Of a stretch of 64,000 bases of DNA, positions 43,004 to 50,394 are shown one piece after another. Position numbers and translations under genes: made by a program. The stretch is taken from contig DLNC01000003.1 of assembly GCA_002478265.1 (NCBI GenBank), positions 85,013 through 149,012 on the forward strand, written 5' to 3'. The stretch comes from Syntrophaceae bacterium UBA7520 (GTDB lineage: Bacteria; Desulfobacterota; Syntrophia; Syntrophales; Smithellaceae). The notes below the pieces were generated by a model. That model worked only from the letters and a program-made list of their open reading frames with translations. It did not search any database and was not told the origin of the DNA. Numbering within the stretch: position 1 is the first letter of the stretch; every line of letters starts with the position of its first letter.

Positions 43004-43732
43004 ATGACCTTCCAGCATCCGGGATTGATTGTCGTGGCGCTATCCTACATTTTCGGCGGATTTTCTTTGCTCATCTTCGCCGTTTTTCTCTGGATGGGAA
43101 ATCTTAACCTGCTTGACTTCGGATGGAGCGAAAGCGCGGCGCTTACGTTCAATGCCGGCCTATCCCTTGCTTTTTTTCTCCAGCACAGCATCATGGTACG
43201 CCAGTCATTCAAGCAGCGCTTATCCAAGCTTTTTCCTGATGCGTATCATGGAGCCGTTTATTCTATTGCCTCGGGTATTTTTTTGTTTATGGTCATTATC
43301 TTCTGGCAGGCCACGGCTTTGCTATGGGAGGCGCAAGGATTGACGCGCCTGCTTATGCGCCTGTTTTTTATTCTGCCGATTGCCGGATTTTTCTGGGGAG
43401 TTAAATCATTGGTTTTTTTTGATCCCTTCGGCATCCAGGCGGTATTTGAGCGTGAGCGTCACACAAAACATCGCCGGGCAAAATTTGTCGTCAAAGGCCC
43501 CTATCGCTGGGTGCGTCATCCTCTGTATTTCTTTCTGCTGATTATGATCTGGTCATGCCCTGATATGAGTGCGGACAGGTTATTGTTCAATATTATGTGG
43601 TCAGCTTGGATTGTCATCGGCGCATCTCTTGAGGAACGGGACCTCGCGCGGGAATTCGGCAGCGCCTATCGCGATTATCAAAAAAACGTTCCGATGCTTA
43701 TCCCGTTTAAATGGCATCCCAAAGTAAAATAA
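43004..43732 (+). CDS. Isoprenylcysteine carboxyl methyltransferase-like membrane protein
   Basis: This ~242-residue protein has about five or six hydrophobic segments and ends in the ICMT/NnrU/phospholipid-methyltransferase block GPYRWVRHPLYFFLLIMIWSCP followed by EERDLAREFGSAYRDYQKNVPMLIPF. The R-H-P-x-Y and E-E-R-D-x motifs are the SAM-binding signatures. A TTG start at 42974 would overlap the end of hgcB; the ATG at 43004 lies 20 bases after hgcB. Either way it is the fourth gene of the marR-hgcAB transcript. Its acceptor is unknown. In this location it might serve the corrinoid/mercury system, but it could be an unrelated lipid or thiol methyltransferase. Confidence 0.82.
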   Translation: MTFQHPGLIVVALSYIFGGFSLLIFAVFLWMGNLNLLDFGWSESAALTFNAGLSLAFFLQHSIMVRQSFKQRLSKLFPDAYHGAVYSIASGIFLFMVIIFWQATALLWEAQGLTRLLMRLFFILPIAGFFWGVKSLVFFDPFGIQAVFERERHTKHRRAKFVVKGPYRWVRHPLYFFLLIMIWSCPDMSADRLLFNIMWSAWIVIGASLEERDLAREFGSAYRDYQKNVPMLIPFKWHPKVK

Positions 43733-43779
43733 AGATCGCCGGACGCTGATGCTGATACTTCTTGGCGTGAATTTTTAAT

Positions 43780-44184
43780 TCAGATGAAAGCTACTTCCTG
43801 TGTCGCCGCGCTCAGGACATAACAGCGTTCAATATTGGAATTAGGATCGGCCGGGACAACGAAAAAACCGGGGCGCCCTGGCTGATAACCGTTGGTGGTG
43901 CCGACCATTAATTCCCCGTCTTTGAAAATAACCTTTATCTTACGGCCTACCGGCGCTTTTCCGGAATCAAACTCTTTTTTATCCTTGTAGTCGGGATTGC
44001 CTTCATATCCTTTGACAAAAAATATGGCTTTCAAATTTTTCGTGGACAGCTCCATCGGCTTGCTGCCCTGCGGCGCGTCGGCCGGCATGACATGAAAGAT
44101 ATCCTTATTGGGAAAAAAATCACTAGTGACGCCTTTCAATAACTGTCCATCCATATAACGCACGACTATTTTATTCTGCAGCAT
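43780..44184 (-). CDS. Conserved hypothetical protein with internal duplication
   Basis: The 134-residue soluble protein is made of two similar beta-rich halves: K-I-V-V-R-Y-M-D-G-Q-L-L-K-G-V-T-S-D-F-F-P near residue 5 and K-I-K-V-I-F-K-D-G-E-L-M-V-G-T-T-N-G-Y-Q-P near residue 83, each followed by F-x-V-x-P-A-D. I recall such 'DGxxxKG' modules in Deltaproteobacteria as uncharacterised domains, possibly distantly PilZ-like. No catalytic motif is visible. A good ribosome site (GGGGGAAAAG) precedes the ATG. Function unknown. Confidence 0.7.
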   Translation of the reverse strand: MLQNKIVVRYMDGQLLKGVTSDFFPNKDIFHVMPADAPQGSKPMELSTKNLKAIFFVKGYEGNPDYKDKKEFDSGKAPVGRKIKVIFKDGELMVGTTNGYQPGRPGFFVVPADPNSNIERCYVLSAATQEVAFI

Positions 44185-44236
44185 GGCTTTTCCCCCGGTC
44201 TTTGAAAAATTATTGCAAGGTTATTTCAACATCTTG

Positions 44237-44578
44237 TTATTTTTCGCGCCGTTTTTTAATTTTTTCCGCGAGCAAATACCACCTTTGCACGCCGTTTTCA
44301 AGTCGGTAATAATGAATAATGTACGCGAACGATAAAATTAGAAGAAGGACACAAAGAGCAATCGCTGCTATTGAAGTGTTTATAATAGCAAAGCCCAGGG
44401 AAAGCAACATGAAAAGGCACACAAAAAGCATGACCAAAAGATGCACCATCCTTTCATGCTGCATCCATTCAATCTGCCGCTGATGACAGGCGCCAAGCTC
44501 CTGCAACTCTTTGTCTGTCAATTTTTTCTTAAGCATCTCATTGGTATAGCGTTCGTGCTTCTTCATATATGCGATCAT
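44237..44578 (-). CDS. Small two-helix membrane protein
   Basis: The 113-residue protein has a charged N-terminal helix (MKKHERYTNEMLKKKLTDKELQELG), two hydrophobic helices (about residues 45-67 and 70-90), and a basic C-terminal tail rich in Lys/Arg. AAAGGAGAAG lies just before the ATG. It is 22 bases downstream of the thioesterase gene on the same strand. No family recognised. Confidence 0.7.
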   Translation of the reverse strand: MIAYMKKHERYTNEMLKKKLTDKELQELGACHQRQIEWMQHERMVHLLVMLFVCLFMLLSLGFAIINTSIAAIALCVLLLILSFAYIIHYYRLENGVQRWYLLAEKIKKRREK

Positions 44579-44600
44579 ATCTTCTCCTTTTGAAAAAGAG

Positions 44601-45065
44601 TCAGGCTAAAATATGTTTCATGACCTCCGCCTCTTTTTGCGGCGGCAGAACTTCAAAAAGAGCGATAATATCCTTGGGGATGGAACGCAGTTTTCCTGTC
44701 CGGGCATTAACAAAAACCCAGTCCGTTTGTCCTTCAGCCAACACCGCTTTGTCGGACCTGCGCACGACTATATATTTGCGCAAAGAAAGCACGCGTCGCA
44801 AATTTGATACCCACGTCAGAACAACAATTTTCTCGCCGGCAAAAGCAGGTAACAAATATGTAATATGGTGCGTGCGCACCACCCAGGTCGCGCCAAGGGC
44901 TTTGATCGCGCTGGTGCACCCGAGCATTTCCGCGTGTCGCACCGCGGCATCGAGCATCCAGCGTAAGTATTCCACATTGTTCACATGGCCGTTTTCGTCG
45001 ATCGTATCGTCTGTTATGGTCAGCTCATAACGAAATATCTGCTTCACGTGGACCACCGCATTCAT
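44601..45065 (-). CDS. Acyl-CoA thioesterase (4HBT/YbgC-FadM family)
   Basis: The 154-residue hot-dog-fold protein has the family block DENGHVNNVEYLRWMLDAAVRHAE (the Asp/Asn-His-Val-Asn catalytic motif), WVVRTHHITYLLPAFAGEKIVVLTWVSNLRRV, and a C-terminal V-N-A-R-T-G-K-L-R-S-I-P. It hydrolyses acyl-CoA or 4-hydroxybenzoyl-CoA-type thioesters in the cytosol. No Shine-Dalgarno sequence is obvious before the ATG. It is flanked by small genes on the same strand. Confidence 0.88.
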   Translation of the reverse strand: MNAVVHVKQIFRYELTITDDTIDENGHVNNVEYLRWMLDAAVRHAEMLGCTSAIKALGATWVVRTHHITYLLPAFAGEKIVVLTWVSNLRRVLSLRKYIVVRRSDKAVLAEGQTDWVFVNARTGKLRSIPKDIIALFEVLPPQKEAEVMKHILA

Positions 45066-45081
45066 TTACACGAAAATAAAC

Positions 45082-45492
45082 TTATTTGCTGCTCCAGGTA
45101 CCGCCGCCGCCGTAACCTTTCCATTCGCCGTTTCCCGATAAGCGTCCGCCGGAAACGCTGAGGTTGCCAACCCACTCGCCCAGCCCGGCAGAACCCTGAG
45201 CTTTTATTTCCCCGCTGGCATTTACCGTTCCGGAGATAGTGCCGGAAACAAAACCGGAAAAAGCACCCGATACATTGCCATCCGCGGAAATGCTGACAGA
45301 AAATATGCCGTTTATCGCCATGCCGTTGACTTCGCCGCTCCATTCTCCGGAAAAAGCGCCTTTATACACGCTGACATTTCCACTATCGGCCGCGGTGACA
45401 GAAACGAAAAACATAAGCACTAAGACAAACATCAAAATGACCAGCCTTATACCACCGGCGCGATATAAGCTGATAATTTCTTTACTCATCAT
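45082..45492 (-). CDS. Exported Gly/Ser-rich protein of unknown function
   Basis: The 136-residue protein has a hydrophobic N-terminal signal or anchor (VILMFVLVLMFFVSVTAAD) and a mature part of repeated short beta-like units with G-x-F-S-G-x-W/V-S-G and G-T-I-S-G-T-V patterns (SGEWSGEVNG, SGAFSGFVSGTISGTV, SVSGGRLSGNGEWKGYGGGG). This looks like a small beta-solenoid or adhesin-like surface protein. Low complexity prevents firm assignment. Confidence 0.65.
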   Translation of the reverse strand: MMSKEIISLYRAGGIRLVILMFVLVLMFFVSVTAADSGNVSVYKGAFSGEWSGEVNGMAINGIFSVSISADGNVSGAFSGFVSGTISGTVNASGEIKAQGSAGLGEWVGNLSVSGGRLSGNGEWKGYGGGGTWSSK

Positions 45493-45582
45493 AATTACTC
45501 CATTTTAGTAGTCGACTAGTTTTTGTCAAATATCATTAGCCGCATCATAAATCCATTATAAATAAACATGAAGTTTATCGAT

Positions 45583-46371
45583 TCATTTTCTCGCTGCCGC
45601 GCGTTTTGCCGGATCCTGTCGGTAATATTCCTTAAGCATGCGGTAAATTTCCGGCGCGTGCTTTTCCATCAAAACCGGCTGATCGAAAAAATGCTCCGTG
45701 GCCACGGCAAAAAATTCCGCCTCGTCCGTAGCCCCGTAATCATCCAGAAATGTCGGCTTTCCCTTTTCCAAATCACTTCTGAGTTGCAGGTACTGTCGCG
45801 AAAACACTTTTATCCATTCACGATACGCGGCGCGGGCGAAAAGCGGCGGCGTGCCGTCCGCCGCGCCGTCGAGCATATCCAGTTTATGCGCGAACTCATG
45901 ATAAACAACATTATATCCGAAGCCGGGATGACGTCCGCCATGTAAAACTTCATCCCACGCGAGAATCAGCGGCCCTTGCCGAAAAGCCTGACCGGCAATG
46001 GGATAGGCGGGTTCCAGCGGCTGCAACGCCGTTTCAAAAAAGGAAAGCCTGCGCTCGGGCGGCACGACTTTCGAAGGATACACAATAATCGTTTCCACAT
46101 TGCGATAATAATCATGTGGCATGTTGAGGATAAGCAGGCAGGCCTGCGCGGCGATTGTGACGCGTATTTCATCGTTCATCGTCAGTCCACCCGCTCCTTC
46201 CCAATTCTTTTCCGCGATTAATACCTGAATCAGCTTTTGCAGGCGGGTTCGCTCTTTTTCGTCAAGCAGCTTATAATGCGCGACATTGCGCCGGATGATT
46301 TCCTTCCAGGCGGCGGGAAATGACTGCTGCATGAGTTTTCTGCGGCGGCGCCTGACGATACAGCCAAACAT
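45583..46371 (-). CDS. mtfA: MtfA-like zinc metallopeptidase (M90 family)
   Basis: The ~262-residue protein has the zinc-binding motif H-E-F-A-H-K-L-D (HExxH at about residues 157-161) inside VVYHEFAHKLDMLDGAADGTP, with the third ligand region in DEAEFFAVATEHFFDQP, and GPLILAWDEVLHGGRHPGFGYN. These are diagnostic of MtfA/DgsA-binding peptidases, which in E. coli bind the Mlc repressor of glucose uptake. The start at 46371 (MFGCIVRRRRRK) is preferred since AAAGGA lies 6 bases upstream; a longer frame from 46410 lacks a ribosome site. The very basic N terminus is odd. It lies divergently from the alkylsulfatase-like gene. Confidence 0.87.
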   Translation of the reverse strand: MFGCIVRRRRRKLMQQSFPAAWKEIIRRNVAHYKLLDEKERTRLQKLIQVLIAEKNWEGAGGLTMNDEIRVTIAAQACLLILNMPHDYYRNVETIIVYPSKVVPPERRLSFFETALQPLEPAYPIAGQAFRQGPLILAWDEVLHGGRHPGFGYNVVYHEFAHKLDMLDGAADGTPPLFARAAYREWIKVFSRQYLQLRSDLEKGKPTFLDDYGATDEAEFFAVATEHFFDQPVLMEKHAPEIYRMLKEYYRQDPAKRAAARK

Positions 46372-46493
46372 AAAAATTCCTTTAACTTGTGATAAGCCCG
46401 AATTTATCATAAAATAAAAAATAGGAACATATTTCCGTTCAAGCGAGATTGTTTTATTATTTCAAAGAGAAGATATTTCATCGAGGAGGCATT

Positions 46494-48485
46494 ATGAAGA
46501 AAAACGGCGGGAAATTACTTCATTTATGTTTTGCCAGGCTGGTTTTTTTCACTTTGGCTCTCATGATAAATATTCCGGTTGAGGCAGCTCAGCCGGGTGA
46601 CGCCGCAAAGCTAACGCAGCAATATAACGCCGCTGTTGCGCAAACGCTGCCGTTCCATGACCGTCAGGATTTTGAAGATGCCGCCCGTGGTTTAGTCGCA
46701 CGGCCGCCCGCCGCTGTTATCCGCGATTCCGCAGGTCGTATCGTCTGGAATATGACTCAATACGATTTTCTCAAAAAAGACGCACCGTATGAGACAATTA
46801 ATCCCAGCCTGCAGAGACAAGCGGCGCTCAACAACCTGCACGGGCTTTTTAAAGTAAATGACCGTATTTATCAGGTACGCGGTTACGATCTCGCCAACAT
46901 GGGGATTATCATCAGTGACAAAGGATATATTATAATAGATCCCCTTACATCCACTGATACCGCCCGGGCGGCCATGCAACTTGTACATGATCATTTGGGG
47001 AAAAAACCGATCACTGCTGTCATCTATTCCCATAGCCATGGCGATCACTGGTCCGGAGTAAAAGGAATCATTTCTGAACAAGATGTCAAGACGGGCAAGG
47101 TTAAGGTGATTGCCCCGGCGGGTTTTATGAAAGATGCGGTGAGTGAAAATGTTTATGCCGGCAACGCGATGATGCGGCGGGCCCAGTACATGTACGGCGC
47201 GCTGCTGCCTCGGGGAGCAAAAGGACAGGTGGATGCCGGCCTGGGAAAATCTTTGCCTTCGGCTATATCCAGCAGCCTGATTCCTCCGACCGACACAGTA
47301 CTAAAGAGCGGCCAGGAAATAACCGTGGATGGCATAAGAATCGTCTTCCAGCTCACCCCGAGTACCGAAGCGCCCGCAAACATGAACTTTCTTTTCCCCG
47401 AATTACGAACTCTTTTCATGGCCGATAACTGCGTGGGCACTCTTCACAACCTGCTCACCCCACGGGGTTCTCAGATACGTGACGCTAAAGCCTGGGCCGG
47501 CTTTATTTATGAAGCGATAGAATTATTCTCCGATAAATCTGATGTTGTTATCCTCGGGCATACATGGCCCCGCTGGGGAAAAGAAAAAATTGTCAATTTT
47601 CTGAACAAACAAGCCGCCGCCTATAAATATATCCATGACCAAACCCTACGCCTGGCGAACCACGGCTATACCATGGCAGAAATTGCCGAGGAAATAAAGC
47701 TTCCGGACACATTAGCCAAGGAATGGTTTAATCGCGATTATTACGCCACCGCAGGCTGGAACGCCAAAGCCGTTTATCAGCATTATCTGGGCTGGTTTGA
47801 CGGCAATCCTGCTAACTTTAATCCCCTGCCTCCGGTTGAGGCGAGCAAAAAATACGTGGAATTCATGGGAGGCGCCGACCAGGTCCTCTCCAAAGCGAGG
47901 GAAGCCTATGAAAAAGGTGAATACCGCTGGGTAGCCCAGGTGGTAAACCATGTTGTCTTTGCCGATCCTGAAAACGAGACAGCCCGCCTGCTACAGGCTG
48001 ATGCCCTGGAACAACTGGGCTATCAGTCCGAATCGGCTGTCTTCAGAAATTTCTACCTCTTCGGAGCACAGGAACTCAGACACGGCGTCAGGAAACCTCG
48101 GGAAAAAATGACACCACCACTGGACGTTGTACAAGCGCTTACGGTGGATATGATTTTTGACAGCATGGCGGTGCGCCTGAATGGGCCAAAAGCAGCAGGA
48201 AAAGTAATCACGATCAACTGGCATTTTACGGACACAAACGAGCGCTATCTCTTATCTCTGGAAAACTCCGTCCTGAACCACACAGCGGGAAAGCATTCAA
48301 GAAATGCCGGCTGTTCAATTGAAATCAGCAGGGACATTTTCAACAAAGTCATCGCCGGTCAAACCACTTTTTCCGCCCGGATTTTGCTGGGCCAAATAAA
48401 ATATCAGGGAAGCATTAAAAAACTCAGCGAACTGATGGCGCTTTTGGATGACCCCGAACCTTTTTTCAACATTGTCGAACCGTGA
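46494..48485 (+). CDS. Alkylsulfatase-like metallo-beta-lactamase-fold hydrolase, exported
   Basis: The 663-residue precursor has a signal peptide ending near VEAAQ and the SdsA1/BDS1-type layout: an MBL domain with IYSHSHGDHWSGVKG (His180, His182, Asp184, His185), DPLTSTDTARAAM, NFLFPELRTLFMADNC and a further His in VVILGHTWPRWG, then an alkylsulfatase dimerisation domain (DQTLRLANHGYTMAEIAEEIKLPDTL through GNPANFNPLPP and ARLLQADALEQLGYQSESAVFRNFYLFGAQEL), and a C-terminal SCP2-like lipid-binding domain. Such enzymes cleave primary alkyl sulfates like dodecyl sulfate to alcohol and sulfate. GAGGAGG lies 5 bases before the ATG at 46494. The next genes (SCP2-like protein, Fe-ADH, AOR) could oxidise the released alcohol. 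Confidence 0.9.
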   Translation: MKKNGGKLLHLCFARLVFFTLALMINIPVEAAQPGDAAKLTQQYNAAVAQTLPFHDRQDFEDAARGLVARPPAAVIRDSAGRIVWNMTQYDFLKKDAPYETINPSLQRQAALNNLHGLFKVNDRIYQVRGYDLANMGIIISDKGYIIIDPLTSTDTARAAMQLVHDHLGKKPITAVIYSHSHGDHWSGVKGIISEQDVKTGKVKVIAPAGFMKDAVSENVYAGNAMMRRAQYMYGALLPRGAKGQVDAGLGKSLPSAISSSLIPPTDTVLKSGQEITVDGIRIVFQLTPSTEAPANMNFLFPELRTLFMADNCVGTLHNLLTPRGSQIRDAKAWAGFIYEAIELFSDKSDVVILGHTWPRWGKEKIVNFLNKQAAAYKYIHDQTLRLANHGYTMAEIAEEIKLPDTLAKEWFNRDYYATAGWNAKAVYQHYLGWFDGNPANFNPLPPVEASKKYVEFMGGADQVLSKAREAYEKGEYRWVAQVVNHVVFADPENETARLLQADALEQLGYQSESAVFRNFYLFGAQELRHGVRKPREKMTPPLDVVQALTVDMIFDSMAVRLNGPKAAGKVITINWHFTDTNERYLLSLENSVLNHTAGKHSRNAGCSIEISRDIFNKVIAGQTTFSARILLGQIKYQGSIKKLSELMALLDDPEPFFNIVEP

Positions 48486-48663
48486 ATTTCATTATGAAAT
48501 ATAAAATAACAAAGATCATGATCCTGTCCTGCTGAAGCTTCGTCGAAATAATTAGTGTTGTTGCTCCAACCTTTTATCTTCTTGAACTATGTAAGGGTTA
48601 ACTGTATATTCAACTAAAGTAATTACTCCGCCCAAACGGAAAACTCGCCTAAAGGAGAAGCCT

Positions 48664-49020
48664 ATGGGATTTTCGCTTTTTTTAAATCTGCTGGCATGGA
48701 AATTCAAAAAAGCTTTAAAAAAGGACACAGGTTTTAAAAAATTTCTTATGGGACATGAATGCAGGATAGTCATTAAAACCAAGGACGGCAAAAAAGGAAA
48801 ACGGTTCATTTTTGAAAATGGCGGCTTCACATCAGATAACGCGCTGGACGACTATGACGCGGCGATGATCTGGAGCAACGCGAAAACCGCTTTCAGAAGC
48901 ATGAAAGAAGGCGAAGACGGCATCAAAAGGGCGCTGCAAAATCACCAGGTCAGCATTGACGGCAAAATCCATTCTTTTACCTGGTTTGGAGCCGCCTTGA
49001 AATTTGTCACAACAACCTGA
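48664..49020 (+). CDS. SCP2-like small protein
   Basis: The 118-residue protein has a hydrophobic/basic N terminus and a compact alpha/beta segment: ECRIVIKTKDGKKGKRFIFENGGFTSDNALDDYDAAMIWSNAKTAFRSMKEGEDGIKRALQNHQVSIDGKIHSFTWFGAALKFV. The pattern resembles SCP2 sterol-transfer domains (strand-strand-helix, with a final hydrophobic helix), though the match is weak. It follows the alkylsulfatase-like gene by 178 bases and precedes the Fe-ADH by 74 bases; it may bind the acyl/alkyl chain in that pathway. Confidence 0.6.
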   Translation: MGFSLFLNLLAWKFKKALKKDTGFKKFLMGHECRIVIKTKDGKKGKRFIFENGGFTSDNALDDYDAAMIWSNAKTAFRSMKEGEDGIKRALQNHQVSIDGKIHSFTWFGAALKFVTTT

Positions 49021-49094
49021 AGCCGCTTAAACTTGCGCGTCATCCGGACACGAGCGATGGAAATGATTGCCTAAATTACAGGGAGGAAAAAGCC

Positions 49095-50390
49095 ATGGGG
49101 TATTGGTCACACGAATATTTATTAAGAACATGGGGCGGTCCGATGGTGCAAGCCGAATTTTTAAAGGAGGCCCAGAAACCATTTTTTGTGCCGCGCATAT
49201 TTTCCGGACTGAATCTTTTTCTGGATAAGGCCGGTTTTCTGCCCGATGTTGTCGACCTGGTGGCAAAAGAGTGTAAAACAAAAAAAGCCTTTTTGGTGAC
49301 TGATGAATATGCGGTGCGCTTTGCCGGAAAGGTTATGTCCCCTTATGAAAAAAGGCATGGCATCCGGTTTGAAGTATGGAAAGAGGCCAGGCCGGATGCG
49401 CCAATTGAAACCGTTAAGGACTGCGCGGAAAAGATGCGGAAATTCGGCCCCGACCTCATTTTTGCTCTCGGCGGCGGATCATCGATAGACACCGCCAAGG
49501 GAGCGTGGATTCTGTATGAGCATCCGGACGTTAATGTCGAAATCCTAAGCCCCATTATTCCCCTGAATTTGCGCAATAAAGCCAAGCTGGTGGCTATTCC
49601 CACAACAAGCGGAACCGGCTCGGAGGTGTCCGGCGTTGCCGTAATATCTTTCCCCGATGGAGTAAAACTGGGTATTGGCGGGGCGTTGCCGGAGCTTGTT
49701 CCCGATTTTGCCCTGCTTGATCCGACTCTGACCGTCGGCATGCCGCCGCAGCTCACCGCGGGCACCGGCGGAGACGCTCTGGCCCATGCGATCGACGGTT
49801 TCATGGCTCCGAGATCCGATGAGCTGAATCGGGCCATTTCCCTCCAAACAATAAAAATGATTTTTGAATGGCTACCCAGGGCTTACAGAGACGGAAACGA
49901 CCTCATGCCCCGAATCAAGATGCAGCAGGCGGCAATGATGGCGGGAATTCCCTTAAGCAATGTCGGCTCGGGAATTTCGCACGCGTTGGGCCATACCATC
50001 GGCGGCCTGTACCACATTCATCACGGCGCCATGGTGTTGTTGTTCATCCCCTATGAACTTCAGGTCTATTCAAAAGCGACAGACCGGCATTTGGAAATAT
50101 GCGACCTGCTGGGCATCAGGGACAACAGTTCCGACAAGAAAAGTCTTTCCAATCTCATCGATAAGATTCGCGGGCTGATGTCCGAGCTTCATCTTGCCTT
50201 CAGCCTCAAAGACGCGGGTATTGCCAAAAATGATTTTGAAAAAAATCTTGATTTTATCCTTAATCAGACGCCGACGGATCCGGCCTTCTACTTCGGTTGG
50301 TTCGATTTGACGCGCGAGCAGCTAAGAGACGTGTTTATTTGCGCCTATGATGGTAAATTGCTGGATATGGATTCAGACCTGTGGAGGTGA
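49095..50390 (+). CDS. Iron-containing alcohol dehydrogenase
   Basis: The 431-residue protein is a type III (Fe) ADH. It has LIFALGGGSSIDTAKG for the nucleotide site, VAIPTTSGTGSEVSGVAVIS, LTAGTGGDALAHAIDGF with the metal-binding Asp and His, and GISHALGHTIGGLYHIHHGAM with the other His ligands. It interconverts an alcohol and aldehyde with NAD(P). GGGAGG lies before the ATG. Its final codon region overlaps the GGAGGTGA that serves as the ribosome site of the AOR gene, so the two are translationally coupled: ADH makes or removes the aldehyde used by AOR. Confidence 0.93.
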   Translation: MGYWSHEYLLRTWGGPMVQAEFLKEAQKPFFVPRIFSGLNLFLDKAGFLPDVVDLVAKECKTKKAFLVTDEYAVRFAGKVMSPYEKRHGIRFEVWKEARPDAPIETVKDCAEKMRKFGPDLIFALGGGSSIDTAKGAWILYEHPDVNVEILSPIIPLNLRNKAKLVAIPTTSGTGSEVSGVAVISFPDGVKLGIGGALPELVPDFALLDPTLTVGMPPQLTAGTGGDALAHAIDGFMAPRSDELNRAISLQTIKMIFEWLPRAYRDGNDLMPRIKMQQAAMMAGIPLSNVGSGISHALGHTIGGLYHIHHGAMVLLFIPYELQVYSKATDRHLEICDLLGIRDNSSDKKSLSNLIDKIRGLMSELHLAFSLKDAGIAKNDFEKNLDFILNQTPTDPAFYFGWFDLTREQLRDVFICAYDGKLLDMDSDLWR

Positions 50391-50394
50391 TTTT

